Source: Pseudoxanthomonas sp. (GTDB taxonomy: Bacteria; Pseudomonadota; Gammaproteobacteria; Xanthomonadales; Xanthomonadaceae). From it: a stretch of DNA of 5,595 bases. The notes below the pieces were generated by a model that ran no database searches, had not been told where the DNA came from, and saw only the letters and a list, made by a program, of their open reading frames with translations. This document shows positions 1-5,301 of the stretch, one piece after another. Each line of letters opens with the position of its first letter. The stretch's first letter is position 1. Location of the stretch: assembly GCA_026785795.1 (NCBI GenBank), contig JAJAZJ010000250.1, positions 1 through 5,595 on the forward strand, given 5' to 3'. Made by a program: the position numbers and the translations under genes.

Positions 1-496
1 GGAACGGGCCGCAGTGGAGCGGGCCCGCGCGACAGGCGAAGGCACGCCCACCGTAAACCGCCCGGTCCCCATCGCGCCCGCGCGGCCGCCGGTGGCCAGC
101 GCGCCTGCGCTCAAGGTTGGCGGCCTGGGCTGGCCGCTCTCCGGCAACCTGCTGGCGCGCTATGGCGGCCGCATGCCCGATGGCCGCACCAGCGCAGGCG
201 TGCTGATCGGCGCACCGGTGGGCAGCGTGGTCAGCGCGGTGGCCGACGGAAGCGTGGTCTTTTCCGAGTGGATGACCGGCTACGGCCTGATCCTGATTGT
301 CGACCACGGCAACGGTTACATGAGCCTGTATGCGCACAACGATGCGCTGCTGCGCGACGCGGGTGACCGGGTCAGGCAGGGCGATCCGCTGGCCAAGGTG
401 GGCAGCTCCGGCGGCCAGGGAATGCCTGCGCTGTATTTCGAACTGCGCCGCAACGGCCAGCCAGTGGATCCCGCATCGTGGCTGCAGCGCCGCTGA
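1..496 (+). CDS. envC: Murein hydrolase activator EnvC, C-terminal part (5' truncated by window edge)
   Basis: The frame is open from base 2 to the TGA at 494-496, so 164 residues are visible and the start lies upstream of the window; the GTG at 14 is internal. After a charged stretch and a Pro/Ala-rich linker comes a LytM/M23-type domain, from about nt 125 to the end (GWPLSG, then GYGLILIVDHGNGYMSLYAH, GSSGGQG and LYFELRRNGQPVDPASWL). This closely matches the C-terminal domain of E. coli EnvC as I recall it. The zinc site is lost: the HxGxD position reads SAGVL and the HxHFE position reads ALYFE, while one His survives in YAHN. Such domains do not cut peptidoglycan; EnvC works in the periplasm at the divisome and activates amidases of the AmiA/AmiB type. 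The N-terminal signal and coiled coil that recruit it to FtsEX would lie outside the window. ctpA follows 106 nt downstream on the same strand. Confidence 0.93.
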   Translation, partial: ERAAVERARATGEGTPTVNRPVPIAPARPPVASAPALKVGGLGWPLSGNLLARYGGRMPDGRTSAGVLIGAPVGSVVSAVADGSVVFSEWMTGYGLILIVDHGNGYMSLYAHNDALLRDAGDRVRQGDPLAKVGSSGGQGMPALYFELRRNGQPVDPASWLQRR

Positions 497-536
497 CGGC
501 TGCCGCGTGCGCCTGAACGCTTGACCGCGTTTGACG

Positions 537-542
537 CATAAT
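537..542 (+). promoter_or_regulatory. Possible -10 element upstream of ctpA
   Basis: CATAAT matches the sigma70 -10 consensus at 5 of 6 positions and lies in the envC-ctpA gap, giving a predicted start near 549 and a leader of about 54 nt. No convincing -35 sits at 16-18 nt; the TTGACC at 521-526 is only 10 nt away, and TTGACG at 531-536 is immediately adjacent. ctpA may instead be transcribed only by read-through from envC. Confidence 0.3.
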
Positions 543-571
543 CCATGCAACTTCGCGTCCTGGCGCGGGTC

Positions 572-587
572 AGACCAATCCTGGTCT
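572..587. repeat. Perfect inverted repeat in the ctpA leader
   Basis: AGACCA (572-577), ATCC (578-581), TGGTCT (582-587): a perfect 6-bp dyad with a 4-nt centre, ending 4 nt before the ctpA Shine-Dalgarno. It could be a DNA operator or an RNA hairpin affecting translation. No T-run follows, so it is not an intrinsic terminator. Confidence 0.5.
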
Positions 588-591
588 TCGT

Positions 592-595
592 GGAG
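592..595 (+). promoter_or_regulatory. Shine-Dalgarno of ctpA
   Basis: GGAG lies 7 nt before the ATG at 603. It decides the start: the in-frame TTG at 531 has no such site and would put 24 polar residues in front of a clear signal peptide. Confidence 0.75.
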
Positions 596-602
596 TGAGT
601 GC

Positions 603-1928
603 ATGCGTTTCCCCCTGGTCCTGTCCCTGCTGCTGCTGTCTACGCCCGCTTGGGCGCAGGACGCCGCAACCGTACCGGTCGAGGTCGCTTCCAGCGACGA
701 TCCCGAGGGCGCCGAGACCGCGCCCTCGCGGGTGCCGCTGGACGAGATCCGCCGCTACGTGGCCGTGTTCAACGCGGTCAAGGACGCCTACGTGGAGCCG
801 GTGGATGACAAGAAGCTGATGCACTCGGCCATACGCGGCCTGCTGCTGGACCTGGATCCGCACAGCACCTATTTCGACAGGGAAGACGCAGCCGACTTCG
901 ACGAGCGCGCGACCGGCGCCTACGACGGCGTGGGCCTGGAGCTGCTGCAGCAGCCGGACAACACGCTGCGAGTGATTGCGCCCATCGACGACACCCCCGC
1001 AGCCCGCGCCGGGATCCGCGCCGGTGATGTGATCGTGGCCATCGACGGCAAGCCGATCAGCGCCGAAGACGGCATGGCGCCACTGCGCGGGGCGCCCGGC
1101 AGCAGCCTGGTCCTGACCCTGGAGCGCGAGGGCAGGCCCGCGCCGTTCGACCTCAGCCTGACCCGCGAAACCATCCGCGTGGCCAGCGTGCGCAGCCGCC
1201 TGCTGGAGACCGGCTATGGCTACGTGCGCATCAGTACGTTCCAGGCCGACACCGGCGCCGACTTCCAGCGCCATCTGGACAAGCTGCAGGCCAGCGGCAA
1301 GCTGCAGGGCCTGGTGCTGGATCTGCGCAGCAACCCGGGCGGCCTGCTGACTTCGGCGGTTCAGGTGGCCGATGACCTCCTGGACAAGGGCAACATTGTC
1401 AGCACCCGTGGCCGCATCGCGGTGAGTGACGCCCGCTTCGACGCCACCCCCGGCGATCGCCTGCACGGCGCACCGCTGGTGGTGCTGGTGGATGCCGGTT
1501 CGGCCAGCGCATCGGAGGTGCTGGCCGGCGCGCTGCGCGACAACAACCGCGCGCGGGTGGTCGGCAGCCGCACCTTTGGCAAGGGCTCGGTGCAGACCGT
1601 GCTGCCGCTGGACAATGGTGACTCGGTCAAGCTGACCACGGCACGCTATTACACCCCCAGCGGCAAATCCATCCAGGCCAGCGGCATCGTGCCCGACGTG
1701 GTGCTGCGCCCGGAGCAGGCACTCAGCGCGGCACCGACTATTGGCAGCGACTACAGCGAAGCCACCTTGCCCGGTCATCTGCGGGGTGAAGACGAGGGCG
1801 CGGAGGGCTTCCGCGCCGGCGACGTGCTGGAAGGCGACCAACCCATTGCCGCGGCACTGGCCGAACTGAAGAAGAAGCTGCCGGTTTCCGCGCAGCTTGC
1901 CCCCGCAAGCCGAGAGCGCAAGCGCTAG
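603..1928 (+). CDS. ctpA: S41 family carboxyl-terminal processing protease CtpA
   Basis: A protein of 441 residues. Residues 1-18 form a Sec signal peptide (Arg2, Leu-rich core, AWA|QD cleavage). Residues about 45-100 are the N-terminal S41 region with the LDLDPHSTYF motif; about 106-185 form a PDZ domain (GVGLELL, then GIRAGDVIVAIDGKPIS); about 190-370 hold the protease core with LDLRSNPGGLL at 239-249. The catalytic pair is visible: Ser302 in GSASASE and Lys327 in TFGKGSVQ, 25 residues apart, the same spacing as Ser430/Lys455 of E. coli Prc. The length suits the short CtpA type rather than the longer Prc type. These soluble periplasmic enzymes trim or degrade proteins from the C-terminus; in Pseudomonas aeruginosa the CtpA encoded beside an envC-like gene degrades peptidoglycan cross-link hydrolases with a lipoprotein partner, so a role in wall turnover is a reasonable inference. 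The tail (GDVLEGDQPIAAALAELKKKL) is typical. The stop overlaps that of the convergent lipoprotein gene. Confidence 0.95.
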   Translation: MRFPLVLSLLLLSTPAWAQDAATVPVEVASSDDPEGAETAPSRVPLDEIRRYVAVFNAVKDAYVEPVDDKKLMHSAIRGLLLDLDPHSTYFDREDAADFDERATGAYDGVGLELLQQPDNTLRVIAPIDDTPAARAGIRAGDVIVAIDGKPISAEDGMAPLRGAPGSSLVLTLEREGRPAPFDLSLTRETIRVASVRSRLLETGYGYVRISTFQADTGADFQRHLDKLQASGKLQGLVLDLRSNPGGLLTSAVQVADDLLDKGNIVSTRGRIAVSDARFDATPGDRLHGAPLVVLVDAGSASASEVLAGALRDNNRARVVGSRTFGKGSVQTVLPLDNGDSVKLTTARYYTPSGKSIQASGIVPDVVLRPEQALSAAPTIGSDYSEATLPGHLRGEDEGAEGFRAGDVLEGDQPIAAALAELKKKLPVSAQLAPASRERKR

Positions 1929-2473
1929 GGGGTTTCGGTGATCAGCTTGCAATACAGGTTGATCTGGCTGGCGGCGGCAACCGCCAGCGTGTCCTGGAAA
2001 AAATCGCAGTCCAGCAGGTTGTCCGCTGAAGACCGGCGTCCGGAATAGACGTTTACGTTTACCTGCGGTGGGCCCTGCAGCAGCGACAGTTTCGCCGGCT
2101 CCACGGCGCTCCCATCGAAGGTGGCCAGCCCGGCCGTGCGCAGATCAACCTGGCTGCGGCCCAGCTCGATGTGGCCTGCCTGGTTGGCCTGCGCAAGCGC
2201 CTGCGGAGTGGGATCGCCAAAGTAGGAGGCCGCCACGATGATCGTGTCCGGCGGCATCGCCAGCCGCTCGCGGGCCCTGTCCGACAGGTTGACGTAGACC
2301 TTGAACGCCGGCACGCCGTTCGCGTCGGTCACCGATGCAGGTGCCGCAGCTTCCACTGGGGCCGCTGCAGCAGGCTCTGCTGAAGCAGGCTGCACAGCAT
2401 CGGTCGGCGCAGGGGCAGGGCGGCAGGCGCAGAGCAGCGCGAACAGCGGCAGCAGGATGATGGTGGGTTTCAT
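1925..2473 (-). CDS. Predicted lipoprotein of unknown function
   Basis: A protein of 182 residues that I do not recognise. Residues 1-17 are a lipoprotein signal peptide: Lys2, a hydrophobic core, then LLCAC, where Cys17 (LCA|C) or less likely Cys15 would be lipidated. Residues 18-52 are a Pro/Ala-rich tether. Residues about 55-178 look like a compact beta-rich domain starting at FKVYVNLSDRARERLAMPPD. The order of predicted strands (xVxVxL, PPDTIIVAA, then a strand after IELGRSQVDL) loosely resembles the C-terminal beta domain of CcmI/CycH cytochrome c biogenesis proteins, but this is a weak impression. Cys156 and Cys175 could form a disulfide. The ATG is supported by GGAG (ctcc at 2479-2482) 5 nt away. 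The DUF1820 gene lies 31 nt upstream on the same strand, so co-transcription is likely. The stop codon shares CTAG with the ctpA stop. Confidence 0.8.
   Translation of the reverse strand: MKPTIILLPLFALLCACRPAPAPTDAVQPASAEPAAAAPVEAAAPASVTDANGVPAFKVYVNLSDRARERLAMPPDTIIVAASYFGDPTPQALAQANQAGHIELGRSQVDLRTAGLATFDGSAVEPAKLSLLQGPPQVNVNVYSGRRSSADNLLDCDFFQDTLAVAAASQINLYCKLITETP
1967..1988. repeat. GC-rich hairpin just inside the convergent lipoprotein gene
   Basis: GCTGGCGG (1967-1974) and CCGCCAGC (1981-1988) form a perfect 8-bp stem around a 6-nt loop, starting 38 nt after the ctpA stop. In the + direction no T-run follows, so it is not a standard terminator; it could still cap the ctpA mRNA 3' end. 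It also encodes part of the lipoprotein, so it may be a by-product of Ala-rich coding sequence. Confidence 0.35.
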
Positions 2474-2478
2474 GCGTA

Positions 2479-2482
2479 CTCC
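2479..2482 (-). promoter_or_regulatory. Shine-Dalgarno of the lipoprotein gene
   Basis: GGAG on the - strand, 5 nt before the ATG at 2473. It contrasts with the DUF1820 gene just upstream, which has no such site. Confidence 0.6.
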
Positions 2483-2504
2483 ATCAGGAACGGGCGAAGC
2501 GCGC

Positions 2505-2825
2505 TCAACGCGGTTTGGCCGGCAGCGGAAACGGGGTCACCACGCGCTCGCCGCTTTCGGCATCGCGGATCACCGATTGGCCTTTGCGCTCCACTTCCTC
2601 GATGCGCACGATGCTCTGCATGGGCAGGTGCAGCACCCGCGTGCCGCTGAACTCTTCGCGCAGCCGCTCTTCGGTGGGATCCACCACGATGCCGTCATGC
2701 ACGTCGAACACCAGCTCGCCGACCTCGGTGAAGCCCCACAGGTGGCTGGCGGACACGCGCCGCGCGTACAGCTCGTAGACCTTGCCGTGGTTCAGGAAGG
2801 TGATCTTGTAGAGAGGTTTGGCCAT
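2505..2825 (-). CDS. DUF1820 family protein
   Basis: A protein of 106 residues beginning MAKPLYKITFLNHGKVYELYA, followed by LWGFTEVGELVF, VVDPTEERLREEF, LPMQSIVRIEEVER and a Pro-rich tail VVTPFPLPAKPR. This pattern and length match the DUF1820 family of gammaproteobacteria (I recall a very similar Pseudomonas protein). It has no signal peptide or membrane segment, so it is cytosolic. The molecular function of the family is unknown to me. The start is chosen by family agreement: the frame stays open far upstream, through the rhomboid gene, but that extension reads as a shadow. No Shine-Dalgarno precedes the ATG; a perfect TATAAT sits 6 nt before it, which implies a leaderless mRNA. It probably heads a unit with the lipoprotein gene 31 nt downstream. 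Confidence 0.9.
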   Translation of the reverse strand: MAKPLYKITFLNHGKVYELYARRVSASHLWGFTEVGELVFDVHDGIVVDPTEERLREEFSGTRVLHLPMQSIVRIEEVERKGQSVIRDAESGERVVTPFPLPAKPR

Positions 2826-2831
2826 GGGCGG

Positions 2832-2837
2832 ATTATA
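2832..2837 (-). promoter_or_regulatory. Consensus -10 element giving a leaderless DUF1820 transcript
   Basis: On the - strand TATAAT (6 of 6) is followed by 6 nt (CCGCCC) and then the ATG at 2825-2823. RNA polymerase would start at or next to the A of the start codon. No clear -35 is seen 16-18 nt upstream. Confidence 0.65.
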
Positions 2838-2929
2838 GAAGCGGGCGCGGGCTAACTGCAGGTGGCTGGTTGCTGGCTGCAGGAGCAACGGCTGGTCTTT
2901 CCCTCCCAAACTCATGACGATTGAGCTTC

Positions 2930-3622
2930 TCAATACCCGTTCTGCTTGCGCAGGCGGCGCGCGATCCCCGCGCGCACGAACAGTGCGAACACAAACCCGA
3001 ACAGGAAGCCGGCGATATGCGCCGACCAGGCCACGGTGCCAAAGGCCGGGCCGATGTAGGCGAACAGCACCTGCAGCAGCGCCCAGATCCCGATGAGCAG
3101 CGAAGCCGGCGCCTTGACGAATTCCAGGAACAGGCCCAGCGGCAGCACCACGCCCAAGCGGGCGCGGGGGAACAGCGCCAGGTAAGCCCCGATGACCGCT
3201 GATACGGCGCCACTGGCCCCGATGATCACCCGGTCCGGCACGTCGAGCACCAGCACCGCGACCAGGTTGGCAACCGCCCCACCCAGCAGGAACAGTGCCA
3301 GGAAACGCCACGCACCCATGCTGCGCTCGGCCGGCAGGCCGAAGATCAGCAGAAACACCAGGTTGCCCAGCAGGTGCGCCCAGTCCGCGTGCAGGAACAA
3401 AGCGGTGAACAGGCGCAGCACGCTGCCGTCCTGCAGTGCAGTGCGCCACTCCGCCGCGCTGTCCAGCCCGCCGGCCAGTGCCCCCCAATCCTGCAGCAGA
3501 CTCGCATTGGCGGCAGTGCCGTAGAGCGCCGTCCACAGGTAGGCAAGCAGCAGGCTCGCCAGCAGCAGCGGCGTGGCCCAGCGCAGGGACCCGCGTTGAC
3601 GGTAGGGCAACGAGACGAACAT
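2930..3622 (-). CDS. Rhomboid family intramembrane serine protease
   Basis: A protein of 230 residues with about six membrane segments (roughly 16-34, 70-95, 105-127, 132-151, 157-189, 196-217). The rhomboid signature is complete: His78, His83 and Asn87 in HADWAHLLGN (His83/Asn87 correspond to the oxyanion residues His150/Asn154 of E. coli GlpG), the catalytic Ser137 in GASG, and the catalytic His202 in AHIAGFLFG. It lacks the cytosolic N-terminal domain of GlpG and fits the short, six-segment prokaryotic type. It would cleave single-pass membrane proteins within the bilayer; the substrate cannot be inferred. The basic tail (ARRLRKQN) suggests a cytosolic C-terminus. The ATG at 3622 is preferred: it begins MFVSLPYRQRGSLRWATPLLL, as in xanthomonad homologues I remember, while an upstream TTG at 3685 adds 21 residues unlike the family. 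No good Shine-Dalgarno is present. Divergent from fadL; 104 nt separate its stop from the DUF1820 start. Confidence 0.93.
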   Translation of the reverse strand: MFVSLPYRQRGSLRWATPLLLASLLLAYLWTALYGTAANASLLQDWGALAGGLDSAAEWRTALQDGSVLRLFTALFLHADWAHLLGNLVFLLIFGLPAERSMGAWRFLALFLLGGAVANLVAVLVLDVPDRVIIGASGAVSAVIGAYLALFPRARLGVVLPLGLFLEFVKAPASLLIGIWALLQVLFAYIGPAFGTVAWSAHIAGFLFGFVFALFVRAGIARRLRKQNGY

Positions 3623-3629
3623 GCACGCA

Positions 3630-3635
3630 AATCTA
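3630..3635 (-). promoter_or_regulatory. Possible -10 element for the rhomboid gene, leaderless candidate
   Basis: TAGATT on the - strand (4 of 6, with the key first, second and last bases correct) lies 7 nt before the ATG at 3622. Together with the lack of a Shine-Dalgarno this suggests a leaderless or almost leaderless mRNA. No -35 match is seen. Confidence 0.35.
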
Positions 3636-3669
3636 CCCGGTTTGGGCCCGCATCCGGCCTGCGCAGCGC

Positions 3670-3685
3670 TTGCGCACTCGCGCAA
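3670..3685. repeat. Perfect inverted repeat between the divergent rhomboid and fadL promoters, possible operator
   Basis: TTGCGC (3670-3675), ACTC (3676-3679), GCGCAA (3680-3685). The 6-4-6 dyad of 16 bp is the size and shape of a dimeric regulator's operator. It ends 30 nt before the fadL -35 and begins 34 nt beyond the rhomboid -10, so one bound protein could act on both. Confidence 0.4.
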
Positions 3686-3715
3686 CGGTGGCCGTCGGGC
3701 TGCGGTCAGTTGTTA

Positions 3716-3743
3716 TTGATTGGTTATTCGGCGGGCGTATACT
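3716..3743 (+). promoter_or_regulatory. Sigma70-type promoter of fadL
   Basis: TTGATT (-35, 3716-3721), a 16-nt spacer, and TATACT (-10, 3738-3743) give a predicted start near 3750 and a leader of about 99 nt. The -35 lies in a local AT-rich patch in otherwise GC-rich DNA, and GTTATT occurs at 3712-3717 and 3723-3728, one helical turn apart, which could be a regulator contact or simply AT-rich promoter composition. Confidence 0.65.
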
Positions 3744-3837
3744 CGCCGCTGCGTCGCACACCGGGAGGGGATTCCGGCACGTGGTCGAGGGCCAGGGTGC
3801 CTTCGCCGCGGCGTAGACAGGCTGTCCACACCTACCC

Positions 3838-3841
3838 GGAG
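3838..3841 (+). promoter_or_regulatory. Shine-Dalgarno of fadL
   Basis: GGAG lies 7 nt before the ATG at 3849. It fixes that start against the open frame reaching back to 3720, which would place 43 basic residues ahead of the signal peptide and would begin upstream of the promoter's -10. Confidence 0.75.
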
Positions 3842-3848
3842 ATTCACG

Positions 3849-5246
3849 ATGCAATTTGCAACCCATTTGACCCGCCTGTCCGCGATCGCGCTGGGCGTCG
3901 CCGCCGCGCTTGCCTGTGGCCAGGCCCACGCCTCCGGTTTCCAGCTCAAGGAAAACAGCGCTAAGGCGCAGGGCCGCGCGCTGGCCGGCGCCGGATCGGC
4001 CAGTGGCGACACCTCGGTGGTGGTCAACAACCCGGCGGTGATGTCCACCTTCACCCAGACCACGGCGCAGGTGGACGTGACCGCGGTCGACCTGTCCTTC
4101 AATTTCTCCGGTGGCGGCAGCGCCGCGGCGGGTAGCCCGCTGGCTCGACCCCTGACCGGCGGCAACGGCGGCAACGCCGGTGGCGTCACTCCGGTACCGG
4201 CAATGTCGTTCGTCATGCCGCTCAGCGGCGGATTCGAAAACGTCACCCTCGGCGCGATGATCAGCGCCCCGTTCGGGCTGAAGACCGAATACGAGCGCGA
4301 TTGGGTGGGCCGCTACCATGCGGTGGAATCCGACGTGCGCCTCATTGACCTGACCCTGGCCGCCTCCATCGACCTGAGCGACACGCTGTCGGTCGGCGCG
4401 GGCGTGGTCTACGAACACGCCGAAATCACCCTGTCCAACGCCATCGACTTCGGTACCGCAATCTGCGCCAACCCGGCCTCGACCTCGCTGTGCTTCCTGC
4501 CCAACCCGATCCAGGGCCCGTACGGTCCGCAGAGGAACGATGGCTTCGTCAACATCAACGGCACGGACAACAGCTTCGGTTGGGTTGCAGGCATCAACTG
4601 GCGCCCCAGCGACCGCCTGTCGCTGGGCTACTCGTACCGTTCGGAAATCGATCTGGAAATTCGCGGCACCGCCGATTTCACCGTGCCGGGCAGCGTGCGC
4701 GCGGTGCTGGGCAGCAACGTGTTCAAGCCCGGAAATGCGCCCGGTTCCGGCGGCGGCGCAGACCTCACCACGCCCAGCTTGCACAACTTCAGCGCCACCT
4801 ACCAGGCCACCGATCGGCTGGCGGTGATGGCCGAAGCCTCGCTGACCGGCTGGGACTCGCTGCGCGAGATCCGCATCCAGTTCGAGAACCCGGCCCAGCC
4901 CGACTCGGCCGAGGACTACCTTTGGTCCGACACCTGGTTCTATTCGGTGGGCGGTGAGTACGAGCTCAACGACCAGTTCACCCTGCGTGCCGGCCTGGCC
5001 ATGGACAGCACGCCGGTGGATGACCAGTACCGTACCCCGCGCCTGCCCGACCAGGACCGCCGGTGGTATTCACTGGGCCTGACCTGGGCAGCGAACGAAC
5101 ACTTTGAAGTGAGCGCGAGCTACGTGAAGGTCGACCTGACCGAACTGCCGCCAGTGGATATCTTTTCCTCGACCGGCGCACGCCTGGTGGGTGAATTCGA
5201 CGGCGGCGCCAACCTGTTCGGTGTCGCCGCGCAGTACCGGTTCTAG
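3849..5246 (+). CDS. fadL: FadL-family outer-membrane transporter (long-chain fatty acid / hydrophobic substrate uptake)
   Basis: A protein of 465 residues. Residues 1-28 form a Sec signal peptide cut at AHA|SGF, so the mature chain starts SGFQLKENSAKAQGRALAG, matching the plugged N-terminus of FadL proteins. NNPAVMSTF (60-68) is the family's NPA motif; APFGLKTEYERDWVGRYHAVES (about 140-161) is the typical region after the third strand; RTPRLPDQDRRWYSLGLTW (395-413) is the conserved region near the C-terminus. Alternating hydrophobic strands continue to a terminal QYRF, the aromatic end read by the BAM machinery. Such 14-strand barrels bind long-chain fatty acids or other hydrophobic molecules outside and release them sideways into the membrane. 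The substrate is not fixed by sequence, since relatives carry aromatic hydrocarbons. Cys206 and Cys215, in a predicted external loop, could form a disulfide; Gly-rich loops occur at 88-113 and 295-304. It has its own promoter and appears monocistronic. Confidence 0.93.
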   Translation: MQFATHLTRLSAIALGVAAALACGQAHASGFQLKENSAKAQGRALAGAGSASGDTSVVVNNPAVMSTFTQTTAQVDVTAVDLSFNFSGGGSAAAGSPLARPLTGGNGGNAGGVTPVPAMSFVMPLSGGFENVTLGAMISAPFGLKTEYERDWVGRYHAVESDVRLIDLTLAASIDLSDTLSVGAGVVYEHAEITLSNAIDFGTAICANPASTSLCFLPNPIQGPYGPQRNDGFVNINGTDNSFGWVAGINWRPSDRLSLGYSYRSEIDLEIRGTADFTVPGSVRAVLGSNVFKPGNAPGSGGGADLTTPSLHNFSATYQATDRLAVMAEASLTGWDSLREIRIQFENPAQPDSAEDYLWSDTWFYSVGGEYELNDQFTLRAGLAMDSTPVDDQYRTPRLPDQDRRWYSLGLTWAANEHFEVSASYVKVDLTELPPVDIFSSTGARLVGEFDGGANLFGVAAQYRF

Positions 5247-5301
5247 TCGCCGGTTCACCAAAGCGCTAACGGCCCTTGGGTTCGGAAAGATTCCAGCCAG
5301 C

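Noticed and set aside
531..602. TTG at 531 as the ctpA start
   Set aside because: It would add 24 polar residues before a clear signal peptide and lacks an SD; the ATG at 603 has GGAG at 7 nt.
570..1952. Long - strand open frame of 460 codons opposite ctpA
   Set aside because: A His/Gln/Ala/Gly-rich shadow of a clearly identified protease gene in GC-rich DNA; no family motifs and no start signals.
2301..2855. + strand open frame of 184 codons over the lipoprotein and DUF1820 genes
   Set aside because: Antisense to two supported genes, compositionally biased, no Shine-Dalgarno or family features.
2869..2889. GTTGCT / AGCAAC dyad (9-nt loop) as the rhomboid terminator
   Set aside because: Only 6 bp and followed on the - strand by GC-rich sequence without a T-run; the repeated CTGCAG at 2856-2861 and 2877-2882 is too short to mean much.
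2921..2933. TTGAG-CTT-CTCAA hairpin at the rhomboid stop codon
   Set aside because: Five base pairs, no T-run; expected by chance at this length.
2505..3626. 373-codon - strand frame that fuses the DUF1820 protein to an out-of-frame reading of the rhomboid gene
   Set aside because: The upstream part is an Arg/Ala/Gly-rich alternate-frame reading of the rhomboid gene; family length and the promoter place the start at 2825.
3623..3685. TTG at 3685 as the rhomboid start
   Set aside because: The 21 extra residues are unlike the family and would be read across the 6-4-6 palindrome; the ATG at 3622 fits known homologues.
3804..3826. Palindromes CGCCGCGGCG and GACAG-G-CTGTC in the fadL leader, as a riboswitch or operator
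   Set aside because: Short dyads expected in GC-rich DNA; no known riboswitch architecture is recognisable.
3633..4784. Long - strand open frame of 383 codons opposite fadL
   Set aside because: Shadow of fadL; it also runs across the fadL promoter and leader and shows no recognisable motif.
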